A DNA stretch of 64,000 nt from Mercurialis annua. Its lineage: Eukaryota; Streptophyta; Magnoliopsida; Malpighiales; Euphorbiaceae. A program made the position numbers and the translations under genes. Below, piece by piece: positions 49,666-63,387 of the stretch. The first letter of the stretch is position 1, and every line of letters starts with the position of its first letter. The notes under the pieces are model-generated. The model did no database searches and had not been told where the DNA came from. It worked only from the letters and a program-made list of their open reading frames with translations. The stretch lies in assembly GCF_937616625.2 (NCBI RefSeq), contig NC_065574.1, forward strand, positions 53,906,052-53,970,051, in the 5' to 3' direction.

Positions 49666-51356
49666 ATCTGACCAAAAAAGACGGCGTTAGGAGTATTTTC
49701 GTATTCAGAAAGTTTAACGAGTGCCGCCATAAAAATTATAGAATTTAGTGATCGTTTTTAAAGATCAAGTAGTTTAGCAATCGGAGATCTAAAAAAAAAC
49801 CTCTTCCTTCTCTCTATACTACAACCCAACTTTCATAGCTTTGAGGAGGTGGTTTTTGGCCTTTTGGTCGGAAAACCACCTCCTCCACCATCTTTATATG
49901 TTATTTTCAGTTTTAATTAGCTTTTATTTTCAATAATTACTCCATAGATGGAGTTTCTTGTGTTTTTGTTGGTTCTATTTTGAAAGCATTTTGAAAAATC
50001 TTGTTTTTTCAAGATTGTTTGTTTTGCATGTTAAAGATCTATCATCTAAACAAGATTTTTTCAAGCCTTTTTAGCTTGCATGTCAAAATTTCTTGTTTAG
50101 ATGATGATTCATTATTTATAAAACTTTAAATATTGAAGTTTTTCTTTAATATTATATATATATATTTTTATTATTTTATATTAGTTGGTGATTTTCTAAC
50201 TTTTTGATTCAACTTGAAGGATATGTGTTAAAAGTTTGGAGTTTTAAAGAATTCAAGCGGTTTATCGGCATAATCGATCGAGATTCAAATTAAGACCCCC
50301 GTACCAACGAGACCTTGGTCATCGTTGTGCACCATGATGACATCTTAGCGGGAATTTGACTTAGTTTTTTCTTTTTCGATTATTATCTTTTACTTGTATT
50401 TTTTATTGTTTCTTATTTAGTTGTTGAATTAGAGTTTTTGAAAGACCATATAGTTACTTATTGTTATATGGCTTTTACTCTTATACTTTGATTTTTTCTT
50501 CAATGAATCTATCTACGGTTAAAAAAAAAGAATATAGTAGTTTACAATTTGAAATAATAATTTTTTTATATAAAATATTTAAAAAGAAATAGGACATCAA
50601 CCATTTCCCATTTCGGTGCACTTATGTTTCCCAATTCCCCCCCATGCCCACTTTTAATGAGGCAGAACTGGAGACCCATATATGTTATCATTACAATGAA
50701 TTTCTATTTATATTACTTAAATTTTAGGCCACAATATTCCACGTTAATATTAATTAAAATCAACAAGTAGATAATCAAAATATAACTACACCTTCTAAAT
50801 AGACAACATTTATGAAACATTTGACAAAAAAGTGAATTCTCAGAAATAGGACATCACAGTTTGAATTGATAATTTTTAAAGTTTATAGATTTTCAATTAA
50901 TAAAATGTAACATTTATGAATTTAATAACACATTTAAAATAGTTAAATATTAACATATAATTTATTATTCATAGAAATGATGAATTGCAATTTTGTCATT
51001 TAGGAAATGGATTTTAGATGAAAGATTTTGGAATGTGGGAGATTTTGAAATCATGAAACTCTCATACTATTTTTTTTGTATCGATTCGATAAAATTTAAT
51101 CTATGAATTTTATTCCCCAAACTCCCTCATCCAAACTGTACCATATAAATTCGATTATGAACATTCAATTTTGTTTACTCATTTCATCTAATAAGTTTAT
51201 AAATGTAGTTTAGTGCAATATATGCATGTTTTATATACAAGATATGAAGAGATCAAAATATAAAATTAATAATGAAATTTGCATTATGGTGCTATTCTTG
51301 TTTATTTAAATAATTTTATTTTTTAACTTTGGACTGAAACATTATTTTTATTAAAA
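49666..51356. repeat. Intergenic region with possible retroposon 3' end
   Basis: From about 49790 the sequence is less AT-rich. It carries a strong hairpin (gaggaggtggtttt with aaaaccacctcctc, 49843-49885) and a second one (atcatctaaacaag with cttgtttagatgat, about 50044-50106). It ends near 50530 with tctatctacggtt followed by an A-run, which looks like the 3' tail of a non-LTR retroposon. No ORF supports a LINE. The remainder is AT-rich. Confidence 0.35.
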
Positions 51357-51736
51357 AGCCTAATGCCTTAAAAACATCTGATCTTTTAGCCTCTTTTCAA
51401 TTCTACCTTAACATTAAAAACTGATCAATTTTACACTATTTCACAATTTCTCGTTCCAATTGTAAGTTTAACCATTAAATTGATGTTTTTTTATTTAAAA
51501 AAAATTCATTTTTTTTCAAAAAAGATCAATTTAATACAAAAACATATCAATTTAATGCAAAACGGATAAATTTGAAGAATTATTTTGAACTTTTTTCAAA
51601 TAAAAAAGATCACTTTGATGTTTAAAGGTACAATTGAAACGAGAAAATGCGAAAAAGGATAAAATTGACCAGTTTTCAACGTTAGGGTAGGGTTGAAAAG
51701 GGGATAAAAGATAAGGTTTTTTAATACATCAGGCCT
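51357..51736. mobile_element. MITE with 8-bp target duplication
   Basis: A 380-bp inverted repeat begins agcctaatg and ends catcaggcct; the arms also pair over cttttcaattctacc-type blocks. It is flanked by tattaaaa on both sides (51349-51356 and 51737-51744). An 8-bp duplication suggests a hAT-type origin. Confidence 0.75.
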
Positions 51737-51744
51737 TATTAAAA

Positions 51745-52693
51745 ACATTAAAATAACATGCAATTTGTATTTAAAAATATGAAACTAGTAACATATATTT
51801 TACATATAGTAATAATTTTTTATAGAAGTTGTTTGGATCTTGGGCTTCCCTAAATTAATGGGCGCAATTGATCAAAACATAATGGTGGCTTCATTTGGGC
51901 CACAAAGTTCAACAAACCAAAAAATATAAATAATTAAGTAAATAAAATAAGAGTAAATTACTCTGAAATCCCGTATATATTATAATTTACACTTTCGTCC
52001 GTCATATTTAAAAATTAAAAGATATGATCTTTCATTTTTGTTCTGTAACAATTTAGTCCCCCAATTTATTTTTGGCATTAATTAACTAAACTGAAGAATT
52101 AAACTATTGATAAAAATAAAAATAAAAAAATATATCATTTGAATTTTTTAGGAATAGGAGCAAAAATATGAATTATTATATATATGGAGGCCTCATATTA
52201 ATTTGCACTTAATAGAATAAATTATTATCAGATCCCCATATATGTCGTAATATTTCAATTAAGTCCTTTAACTTAATTATTAACAATAAAAATATATAGA
52301 AGAACTAAATTATTGACGGAACAAAGTAGAAGATCAAATTGTTTTGATTTTTTCATAAATAGAATGGAAATATGAATTATGACATATGTGGCCTCACGGT
52401 AATTTTTTCATAAAACACCCCATCTTTAATTTTAAGTCTTAATGATTCGAAAATATTCACTTATTCGGCATCTTTTATTTATATAAAGAATTTCAATATT
52501 GTCAATTTTAATTTTTTTTTAGTTAATGTTTCAATTATAATTACTCGTTTCAAATTACACTGAAAAAAATTAAATATATACGAATGAGTTATAGCTCAAA
52601 TAGTATACCATTGGACAACAAACTTTTAGATCGTGGATACGATTTCTTCCACAAGCACTCCTCCTTTTTAATTATAGATAAATAAATAAATTA
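51745..52693. other. AT-rich intergenic sequence
   Basis: No gene is seen. Two similar stretches (about 52140-52200 and 52340-52400, both with atgaattat..atatatgg or acatatgtggcctca words) suggest an old local duplication. Confidence 0.35.
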
Positions 52694-53006
52694 AAGAGTT
52701 AATTACATATAAAATCACCATCTTTACACGATTTTTAAAAAATAACTCAACTTTTAAAACGTGTCAATTCAGGGCATTCATTTATTTTTAAAAACAACAT
52801 GAGCATATTTTTAGGTAAAATTTCGCTGATTTGGACACCCGGGGCCTACTACGTGTCCTCCCACGTCAGCAAAAATACCACTAAAAATTGTCAATATTGC
52901 TTTTGAAAAGAAACTAAAGGTGGTGTCATGAACTGACACGCTTTAAAAGTTGGGTTATTTTTAAAAATTCGTGTAAAGATGGTGAATTTATATGTAATTA
53001 ACCTTA
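52694..53006. mobile_element. Palindromic MITE-like element upstream of SH3P3
   Basis: The left arm gttaattacatataaaatca and the right arm, reversed, gttaattacatataaattca pair, as do ccatctttacacga and cacttttaaa-type blocks further in. The centre has gtgtcctcccacgtcagc. It lies ~390 bp before the SH3P3 ATG. Confidence 0.7.
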
Positions 53007-53398
53007 AATTAAATATATCATTAATATTACTTCATATATAGTAAATTATGCCAATTTGTATTTTTATTATTAAACATATCCGAATGGTATATTTTTTTTA
53101 TATTTAAATAAAAAGCTATAATTAAAATTAAAAGTTAGAGAATTAGTAAAAATTTGAGTTATAAATAAAAAATAAAAAATAAAATATATTTCAATGTTAA
53201 GGAAAATTGTAATGACAAAATCCATAGTTTGATGATAATTTAACAAGACTAAGCAAAAGACAGCAACTTTAGCTAAAATGAGACCCTCTTTACCCGTTTC
53301 AGATCTAACTCATTTCCAATCCAAATCAAATTTAAACTAAAACCCACTTTAATCACACTCTCTTCTCCCAAAGGGTACACTTCATTTGATTTCTAAAA

Positions 53399-56300
53399 AT
53401 GGATGCATTAAGAAAACAAGCCTTCAAGCTAAGAGAACAAGTTGCCAAGCAACAGCAAGTAAAAATTCTCACTATCTTATGTAATTCTGTTTGGTTCTTG
53501 AGAAAATGGGAGAGAAAATTTATGGGCATGATTTAGTTGTAGCTGTGTTGGAATTTAGTGTTACTTGAATTGTGTTAAATTTTTATAAATTTGGGAATTT
53601 TGTTGTTTCAGGCTGTTATAAAGCAGTTCAGTGGAACTGGTTATGAAAGCTCAGATGTTGTAGTGATTGATGAGGTTGAGATGCAAAGACATCAGCAACT
53701 GGAGAAATTGTATAGGTCAACTCGTGCTGGCAAGGTATGGATTGTTCTTTTGACTCTTGAGATTAAGGATTTATGACAAAGTTTTTGCCTTTTTTTTATG
53801 TAAGAGATTCACTTTAATAATGTTTGGTGGTGATGTTTTTGGGTTGTTGAGATTAATTAGTTCTTTAGGTTGCACGGACACGGATACGGCAAAACGGTGT
53901 TATTTTAAAGTTTCCTATGTAAAAAATGAATTTTCGTGTCCAAAATGTCAAATGTCCGAATGTTTCCAAAATGGGACACGTTTGATTGAATGAAGTGTCC
54001 GTGCTACCTAACTTCTTTCGTATTTCATTATCACTTGTGCTGCATTGCATTCTTGTTGTTGTGTATTTATATTAAGAAACAAGGGCAACAAGAGAATCAA
54101 ATGTTGTGTTTGCATTTACAAGAATGAGTACATATTTCTAGAATGTATTTTCCAATTGGCCTTAGTTAACTACCCTTATTAGGTTCTTCTCTTGGCTATA
54201 TAGAATTATAGACAATGTAGCACCCGACACGAATATGGGGAAACGGGGACCTTCGAAATGGATATGGCGAAACAGTGTTAATTTAAGGTTTTCTATGCTT
54301 AAAATGAAGTTTCGTGTTAGAAACATTAAGTTTCCGACATGTTTCCGAAACAGAGACATTGAATGAAGTGTTCGTGATGCTTTAATAGTTTCTTGTATTT
54401 CCTTTTCTTGCAAAGTTGTTCTTAATCATTTTTTTAATGGCTACGATACTCTTATTTTCAGGATTTTCAAAAAGATATTGTCAAAGCAGCAGAAACATTT
54501 ACAGCTATTGGGTACAAACATATTGAAACAGGTTGAAATCAGTTAATATGCTATTGCTATCTGAATATTTCTGATTACATATTATTGTTGAATATTCAAA
54601 TGACAGTGCCTTGAGCTGTATATCTATTCTCATCTTATATAAATTTTTGTGATAGGAACCAAATTGGCTGAGGATTGCTGCAGATATGGGACTGAGAATG
54701 CCAATGATAACATATTGTCCAAGGGTGCAGCCATATATGGTGAGGCTTGTAAACATGCGGAGAAAGAGCAAGAAGAGTTGATTCGATTAGTATCTACACA
54801 GGTTAACATAGCAATTAACACCCTCATAATTGGAATAAAATTTGTGTTCTTTAGTTTACAACTTCTTATTCACATTAACTATTGTTTTTCTCATTGTCTG
54901 TCTGCAAATTAATTATTCAAGGCAACCAGCTGATTTTCAGTCTCAAATCGATTTACCGAAGCATGTTAGCTATTTCCATTTGTCATCTTGATCTGGTGCC
55001 CTTTTAAGTCTACCTCATATATTATTTTCTTTTCTATTTGAAACCTCTCACTTCTGTATACTGTTATCTCTATCCGACTTTCTCTACGAGTAGGTCTTTA
55101 TGGAATATGGTCAATTTTTCCTTAAGTAATTTTGGAAGACTTGAAATTATTTAACAGAATACTGAGTACTAGCTTAAAAGCATGAGAAAGAAACGAGGGA
55201 ACTAAATTGTTACCCTTGGACTTCAAAGCATTAAATTGACCATTCAGCCTGTCACTGAATCTAGATGACAATTTTGAGAGTCCTTTTGATTTTTAATTTT
55301 ACTTTTTCTTCAACTATTGTTATCTGTTTATATGCCATGTATAAATTGCTTTAATATTTAATGTTATCAAAATTGAAAAAAAAAACTGCCTGTCATAATA
55401 TCAGTTGCTGAATTCTGATAGACGAGTGACGTGGTTTTGCAATTTTTTTGTCCAGGTCTTAGATCCCCTCCGATCAATGATTATGGGTACACCTCTGGAA
55501 GATGCTCGCCATCTTGCTCAACGTTATAGTCGGATGAGACAGGAAGCAGAGACACAGGTAATTGGAAATCCAGGGTCCAGTTTATCAGCATTGAGCTATT
55601 TAATTTTGTGGTTCTACTTTCACCATTACTTCATGTCAGTTTGGTCTTAATGTTTGCCTAAAAAAATTAATAACTTGTATGAACTATTAAAAGCAAACAG
55701 GCAGCAGAGGTTTCCAGGAGACGAGCACGAGTTAGAGAAGCTCCAATTCCTGAAAATGTTGCAAAGCTGCAAGCTGCAGAAGCAAAGATACAAGAATTAA
55801 AAGCAAACATGGCCGTTCTTGGAAAAGAAGCTGCAGCTGCTTTGGCTGCTGTTGAAGCACAGCAGCAAAGGTTGAGTTTCCAGAGGCTTGTTGCTATGGT
55901 ATGCTTGCTGCTAATTTTGTCGATTTTATTTTCTTGTTTGAAGCTTTCAAACTATTTTGAAGAATGATCCTCATTAAGCTTACAATTCGAAGGTCGAAGG
56001 AGAAAAGAATTACCATTTGAGAGTTGCTGCTATTCTCAGTGAGGTTGAAGCTGAGGTTAGTTTAAAACTGTTGTTTTCACTTTGAAAACTTTCATCCATC
56101 TGAGGAATGTGTTAACTTATGCCCTGGTCTGAAATTTGTCAGATGGTCTCAGAGAAACAGAAGAAAGAGTCTGCTCCTCTTGTGATTCCATCTCCTATAA
56201 TTCCATCAGAAAATGGCTCTGCCTCGGAGAAGATATACTTCTTGGCTGAAGTAAGTTCCCTAATTGCTGTATCTAAGATTCAACTTTGAGGGGTAATTTG

Positions 56301-58015
56301 AACTTTTCCCACTGCATGTAAACTCTTTTACGACCCCTGTTTCAAAACTAGATATGGTCCATATGGATTAAATAGGGTTCTAGATGGCACCTTTGCTAAA
56401 TAACATTAGCTGTTCATCTAATAAAAAAGTTCACGAGAATAAAAACGAATGGCAATTTTTGTGTTGTTAGTGATTTTAAGTTTTAACCATTAATCCCTCT
56501 TCAAGCTACTTCCATGATACATTTGCTTACTGGATAGGTTGAATCTTCTCTAAATTCGTCTTTTTAAATTGGACAAATGGATATAAGCTATTCTCATTCC
56601 CTTATATTTTTAGTTAGGTCCTAAAGTATTGTTTTATGCATTCACGGGTAGCAAAAGAGATTCTGGATTTTTTTTAGTGCATTCCTAAAGACCCGCTCTT
56701 TTAAGTGCAGAGACTTTTAACATTTTTGACCATACATGGAAGATGTAGCATTTGTTTCTCATAGTTTTGGTCAAAACCACAAAAACAGCCTTTTTTTTGT
56801 GTGGAAGGGTGGTATAATCATTTGTAAAGAATGGAAAGGAAGCTAACTCAAATGGTATTTCTCTTGGTAACCTGGAAAAATACAACAATAGTTAGACTTC
56901 TTTGTCTGAAAGACCACACGTCCTTATCCTATGGAGTTTCCTTTAGTTAGCAACATAAAGTTAGCAAACATTTTCGAGATGAACACAAAAAGGACTAGCA
57001 ATTAGTTTATAGTGGGAGTTTGTACCGACTGATGAGTCCACTTGTTAATTTTGTTCTTGATATTGGATTAAGATTCTGAACTTAATTTATAGCTGATGTA
57101 TACCATTCTTTACATCCTGCAGGCAACACATGCTTTTGTTGCAGAAACCGAGAAGGAGCTGAGCTTGGCTGTAGGAGACTATGTTGTTGTACGGAAGGTA
57201 TCTTTCCTTTATTTGAAAAGTATTACAATCTATTTAGACGGCATCTCTGAATGAACAAGTAAATTTAGGTGACACATTTAATAAGTGCTATATGCTCGTG
57301 TTTACTTTGGAGAAACTCTCAATAAGATAGTGCTATATACGACTTTCCAAGAGCTAAACCTCCCTTCTCTGGCTTACAATTAATTCGTGAAACATCCCCA
57401 CCATGCTTTCTTCAATCGGTATGCTTTTTATCAGGCATGTTTATTTTATCATACAACACTAGCATCTGGAATCAATGCGAGTATTGCTAGATGTAACCGG
57501 GCACCATGAGATCCATTCAATTTGTCATGAAATTGTTCGGAGTAGATGTGTAGGAAATGTTCATATTAATCTTTAATCTCTTGAATTTTGCTATCTTTTT
57601 TCCCCTTCAAACCTTAAATCCAATAGTATGTTTTGTCCCCACTTTTCTTTTGCATTGCATCACCTATGTTCTGCTCTCTTGTATATTTTGTCGCAAACTG
57701 TGCGGTTTATTCTAAGGAATGTAATGGCTTCAGATTGTCTCTGATCTCAAGACATGACTGTTCACGCAAGAACCGTTGTAGTGAAATTCAAATCATAGTT
57801 ATAGGCTTATAGCCTTATAGGGGCATATATTTTCTGTAAATGTTTTTTTTTACAGACATAGTAGTTGCTTGTTTAGTGTTCCTAAAATTCATGTGTTATT
57901 CCAGGTAAACCCAACTGGATGGTCAGAAGGAGAATGTAAAGGAAAAGCAGGGTGGTTCCCCTCTGCATTTGTAGAGAAGCGCCAGAGGATTCCTACAAAT
58001 GATGTTACTGCATAA
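53399..58015 (+). CDS. SH3P3: SH3 domain-containing protein 3 (SH3P3)
   Basis: Ten exons (53399-53458, 53612-53734, 54462-54531, 54656-54801, 55456-55557, 55701-55898, 55993-56055, 56143-56250, 57123-57197, 57905-58015) join in frame to give 351 aa, the length I recall for Arabidopsis SH3P3 (At4g18060). Residues ~1-250 form a BAR-like coiled-coil region (MDALRKQAFKLREQVAKQQQ; PLEDARHLAQRYSRMRQEAE; ELKANMAVLGKEAAAAL). A short Ser/Pro-rich linker follows, then a C-terminal SH3 domain (FVAETEKELSLAVGDYVVV, with the ligand-face phrase GWSEGECKGKAGWFPSAFVE). Plant SH3Ps act with clathrin, auxilin-like and dynamin-type proteins in vesicle and cell-plate traffic and can associate with autophagy factors. 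The role here is inferred from the family. Intron 2 contains two related MITE-like copies. The neighbour ABCB gene is convergent, as in Arabidopsis. Confidence 0.93.
53866..54010. mobile_element. MITE-like element A in SH3P3 intron 2
   Basis: The left end gttgcacggacacgg and the right end, reversed, gtagcacggacactt form terminal inverted repeats. The body repeats gtgtccaaaatg-type words. A second copy lies at 54208-54390. Confidence 0.55.
54208..54390. mobile_element. MITE-like element B in SH3P3 intron 2
   Basis: It is similar to element A over its whole length (gcacccgacacgaatatggg; aacagtgttaatttaaggtt; gaatgaagtgttcgtga) but more decayed at the right end. Two copies of one family in one intron, in the same orientation. 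Confidence 0.5.
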
Positions 58016-58565
58016 AATATACCAGTCTTACTGGAACTACTTAGCTACTATGCTTCACCGAGAAAAAAAGGGCTTCAGCTGCGGAAAAACATTGATACTT
58101 GAAATCGACATGCTGTTATAGCTGCATATCACTGTGGGGTTAAACAAGAAGAAAAGGAATGTGGCTCGGCTTGTTATCAATTTTTAAAAAGCGAACATCT
58201 ATTTTGTGGAATCGCAGGAGAAAGCAAGTTTTTATGTGCAATATATTATTTTTATTGTTCAGACTAAAGAATCAGAAAGAATGTGCTCATAAAGTAAAAT
58301 CCTTGTTGTTTTAAAATCAAAAGAAAAATTTACCATCAATTCCTTCAAAAGAAAATTGAGAATGAATAATCTTTTCTTTGCTTTTAGATATTGTCTCTGA
58401 GTGAATTATTAACTTATTCTATTAGTTCATGTTAAGATTTCTGAAACAACAATTTCTATGTCTGCAAAAATCTCTGCAACACGTTAGGTGTTCATACAGT
58501 ACTGCTCTTAATTCAAAACTCTTCTCCCAGTTCAACTTAAGAATTCAGAAACTATTTGCTTCTCC
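58016..58565. other. Convergent 3' UTRs of SH3P3 and ABCB gene
   Basis: Only ~550 bp separate the two stop codons. I see no other gene; both 3' UTRs must share this space. Confidence 0.6.
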
Positions 58566-61500
58566 TTAGGTTGCACTTTTATGAAGTGCAACTAAGGAAG
58601 CATAAGCTCCACTTTTAATCCTTATCAGTGTCTCGTGTGTTCCTTCCTCAGCAATAACACCGTTCTTCACTACCGCAATGATGTCAGCGTCCTTAATGGT
58701 AGTGAGGCGATGAGCAACAATTATAGTTGTTCTGTTCACCATAACTTTATCTAATGCTTCCTGTACTACACGCTCCGACTCTGCATCCAATGCGCTTGTT
58801 GCCTCATCGAGCAAGAGAATTTTCGGATTCTTTAATATCGCTCTAGCGATGGCTATTCGCTGCTTTTGCCCACCAGATAGTTGCACTCCTCGTTCACCCA
58901 CGGAGGTTTCGTAGCCCTGTGGTAATGAACTAATGAAGTTATGCGCATTTGCTGCTTTTGTCGCTGCAATTATCTCTTCCTCTGTAACTGTCCCCTGCTT
59001 TCCGTAAGCGATATTGTCACGTATCGTTTCATTGAAGAGGATTGGTTCTTGGCCTACTAATCCCATTTGTTGTCTCAACCAGCTTAGTCTAAAACTCTTG
59101 ACATCTACGCTGTCTAAATATACATGGCCAGAATCAGGATCATAAAATCTTTCTATCAGACTAATAACTGTTGATTTCCCGCTTCCGCTCTCCCCGACCA
59201 AAGCTGCTGTCTGCAGGTAATAATTCAAGTTCAGTTCGTAACTTGTTAGATAATAACATCATTGGTTGAACTTTTAAAATTACAATTCTAACCTTTCCGG
59301 AGGGAATAGTAATGGTTAAGTCTCGGAAAATTTGGACATTTGGTCTCATTGGGTATTTGAAACTGACATGTTTTAGCTCAATGTCACCCTTTACATCTGC
59401 CAGTGTAGTGCCTTGATCACTGCTTGAGTCAATTTGGGGTTTTCTGTCAAGAATGGAAAATATTGAAGCTGCTGAATCCTTGGCTTTGCTCTTGTCTGGA
59501 GCCAGGCCACTGGACTGTGAAACCCCAATTGCTGCAATTGTTAATGCAAAGAAGACCTGCATAAAACTTTAGGGTTAGAACAGAAATTGTTTAATTTCGC
59601 ACTGATAGTCTCTCAAGTTCCCTCTCACTAAAAGTTCTTGATGTTAGTTTGGTTCAATTTTCGTCAAGTTTAGATGACGCGGTGATGAAATGGACGACTA
59701 AATGAATAATAGCATTATTTTTTGATCCACATTATATATTAAGATCATGTGGCACCGCATCAGCTGACAATGATGTCGCTGATTTCACAGCCAACGTGAC
59801 ACTAATGTTGCCCCACATGGTCTTACATTATTTGGATTAAACAAAGAGTTTTGTTATTTACGTAGGCGTGCGGCTCATCTCTACGTCATCTAAAATCGAT
59901 GGAAATTGAGCCACATTAATGATAGGGATTTTCGGTGCAATAAAATTAGATTGTTATGAATCAATTAATTCGATTTCAGTGAGATGGATTAAGGAAGTGA
60001 TTTCATATCTTACTTTGAAAACTTCTGGAAATGTTGCTTTCCCATGTCTCACCAGAATTGATCCAATGTAAAAACAGAATGCATTTGTGCAGTAGAGAAT
60101 TAAGAATGAGAAGCCAAAACCACCACCGCTAACAAGTCCAAGCCGAACACCTTGTTTAACAGGACCGTCACATTTCTGTTGATACAAATCCATCACTTTC
60201 TTCTCTGCACAAAATGATGCAACAGTTCTGATGCTTCCGACTGCATCATTCGCCACCTGACTCGCTTCTTCATACATTACCTGAAATATTTTATGATACC
60301 ATGAGCAAACTTGAAACCAATTTTCTTTCTGATTGCGAAATAGTACCCTTTGAGAAGTACTAACCTTTGAATCTGCACTGAACCCTTTTGAAAACTTTGC
60401 CTGAAAAAAACCTTGGAACAGAAGTAATGGCGATATTGCGACAATTATAAGTGCTAGAATCCAGTTGGCTGTGAATGCTATAATTAGCGCTGCTATGATC
60501 GTTGCTGCATTTTGGACAACTAAGGCCAAAGAATCACCAACGATACTCCTGACAGTTGAAGCATCCGTAGACAATCTTGCTCCGACTGCACCACTGGAAA
60601 AATCGAAAGGTATTTAATTTTTTTCTTTCTTGGCTGTGGAAAAAAGGGTTTTTTAGCAGTTAGTTACGATTTTTACCTCGAATTAGCAGGATCATCAAAC
60701 CAGCTGATATCTTGGTGTACAACCTTTGCAAATGTCATAGAACGGATTCTTTCGATCAGTCTACCTCCTGCAATTCCAAATAAGTAGTTCTGAAGTGGAA
60801 GAACTAGGAAATTAACCAAACCGATGACTACATATATCAGTGCCCAGAACTCGGAATCTTTTTTCAGCTTAGCTGGCGGCTCGTAGAATATTTTGATGGC
60901 TGTTGATAATAGGAGGCCAAATATTGGGAAAACAGCTCCATGTATAGCTGCAGCAATAGTTCCAAGTAACAGAATTGGCAATTCAGGCTTGTTCATATAT
61001 GCAAGTCTTCTCATTGGAACATCTTTATGCTTCTCCTTTCCTCTACTGCTACGATCATCTTCTTCCGTCTCGATAATATTGATACCGACAGGCATTCCTA
61101 AGCCCATGTCATGAACTGTGAAAGACTGGCGGTGCTGTGACGGTGCTCGTTCCATGGAGGATGTGTTTTCCACGGAATGTTTGCTTCCTGACTTGGAAAA
61201 ATGCCTATCAACTTCTGAATGACCATTGTCACCGATGTGATGAGAATGCTCGGGTTTATTATTTCCTTGTTGGAGGCGAATTAACTGGGAGTATCCTCCT
61301 TCTGGATTTTGTATCAGTTCCTCATGAGTTCCTGAAAGGCCCTCATGTATTAGGTTGAAAATATATGGTTCGGTATGCGAGCTGTAAGTTTACTAGTGCT
61401 AACGGTGTAATCAAGTCCAGTAAAGTCGAAACACTATCAAACTCGAGCTCGACTCACCCTATTCAAAATTCAGAATTCAACTTGAGCCTGGTTAAGATTT

Positions 61501-63387
61501 TTTTTAAAAGGTCGAGCTCGAACTCGATAGAATAATAAAAAATCGAGCTCCACTCGTCTCGACTCAATTTGATATTTTTAAAATTAATTTTAGTATAAAA
61601 GTAAAGGTATAATGTAGATGTTTATAATTATAAGTAAATTAATCAAAGTTTGATCAGACTCTCGAACACGACTGGAGCACTTTGAGTTGATTTTGAGTAT
61701 TTTTCGTCTCAATCCCGAGTAGGTCACAAGTTAACTTGACTAAGTTACACTTCTAACAATTACCTTCCTCCAAAATTTTGCCTGATTGCAATACGGCGAT
61801 AATGTCTGCATTCCTGATAGTAGTTAAACGGTGTGCAACAATAACAGTTGTCCTGTTGCTCATAACATTATCTAATGCATTTTGAACGATTCGTTCAGAC
61901 TCAGCATCCAGTGCACTTGTTGCTTCATCAAGGAGAAGAATTTTCGGGTTCTTTAATATAGCCCTTGCAATGGCAATTCTTTGCTTTTGTCCGCCTGATA
62001 ACTGCGTACCATGCTCGCCTACCATTGTGTCGAGCCCCTGGAAATACGAACGCGGTTATCAGAACAAAGAATATACAGAAATTGAACATTCTTTGATTAG
62101 GTGAGGGTACCTCGGGCATTTTGTCAATGAATTTCGCAGCGTTAGCGAGTTCAATTGCTGTTCTGATTTCCTGATCAGTTGGATTATGTTTTCCATATGC
62201 AATGTTCTGCTTTATGCTTGTAGCAAATAATACAGGTTCTTGACTAACCAGTCCGATTTGCTGTCTTATCCAACTCAGCTTTATCTTCTTCAAATTAACA
62301 CCATTTATAAGCACCTCACCTGAGTCAGGATCGTAAAATCTTTCAATAAGGCTGACGATTGTCGATTTTCCGCTCCCGCTCTGCCCGACTAAAGCAGCAG
62401 TTTTTCCGCTCGGAATCCGCAGAGAAAATCCTGAAAAGATCTGTACATCAGGCCTGGCAGGGTATCTGAAGTGCACATCTTTGAGTTCAATTTCACCAGT
62501 TATATTTTCCAATTCAACCCCGCTCATGTCGTATGCATCAATTTTTGGTACTCGATTGATCGTCTCAAACATCTTATACGCTGCAGCTTGTGCGGCTGCA
62601 AATGCATTAAGCGATGGAGATGTCTGACCTAACGAACTGTCCAAGCCAACACGAAGAAATATATCCTATTAGAACATAACATGAAAAAGCTACGGAACTG
62701 ATTATGATACGAGGAGTACGACTACTTACAGTCCGCCAGTCATAATAGACATTATAACGGTGATAACCTGCCCACCGTTATAACCTTTGTTTATAATCAA
62801 TTTAGATCCGAACCATATGGCAAGTCCGTAAGTGGAGAAAATGATAAGCAACATCAATCCCATTCCTAAACCCGACGCCAATCCTTGCTGCACTGTAGAT
62901 TGGTATGCTATCTTTAACTTGTCATCATACTTCAGAATTGCGTGCTTCTCGCCCGTGAACGACGCAACCTGGCAGAGATACAACATTAAGATTTCAGTAA
63001 ACAAGCATATGTCGAAGATGGGTGGACGGATCGTGTTTGTATCGTATCGACACAACATGACATGTTTTAAGTTGTGTCATAAACGGATTAGATTGCTTCG
63101 AGTGTCATTCCGAACACAATATGTTTTAAGTTGTGTCATAAACGGATTAGATTGCTTCGACTTACTGTTCTGATGGCTCCAATGGTTTGTTCTACTACAA
63201 TGCCTGCTTTTGAATAAGCAACTTGACCACGGCTCGACAGTTTAGACATGACCAGAGCCATGAAACCACCAACGATTGCTAGAGGAGGAAGACAACTTAG
63301 TAGGACTGCTGCAAGTAAAGGTCCTCTTATAAAAGCAATTGCAAATCCACCCAAAAATGTTGATACTAATTGTATGAACTTTCCTGC
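58566..63387 (-). CDS. ABCB (MDR/P-glycoprotein) transporter, N-terminus beyond window
   Basis: Nine exons are visible on the minus strand: 63166-63387, 62730-62968, 62111-62636, 61764-62037, 60677-61331, 60365-60593, 60014-60280, 59293-59556, 58566-59210. They join in frame to give the last 1,106 residues; a full plant ABCB has ~1,230-1,290, so the start and first exon(s) lie right of 64000. The order is rest of TMD1, NBD1 (Walker [10 protein letters not shown], signature LSGGQ, Walker [13 protein letters not shown]), linker, TMD2, then NBD2 ([26 protein letters not shown]). Both NBDs look catalytically intact. These full-size exporters sit in the plasma membrane and several move auxin. Position next to SH3P3 suggests the ABCB9 (At4g18050) branch. 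The intron 61332-61763 carries a ctcgag-rich MITE. Confidence 0.92.
61388..61757. mobile_element. Ctcgag-rich repeat in an ABCB intron
   Basis: The ends are gctaacggtgtaatcaagtc on the left and, reversed, gttagaagtgtaacttagtc on the right: imperfect terminal inverted repeats. The interior alternates gagctcg and ctcgact words, as at 7835-8210. It ends six bases before the upstream exon's donor (61763), so it fills nearly the whole intron. Confidence 0.5.

Noticed and set aside
49790..50535. LINE element
   Set aside because: The A-tail and preceding sequence look retroposon-like, but no endonuclease or RT frame is present and no target duplication was found. Kept only as a possible 3' fragment.
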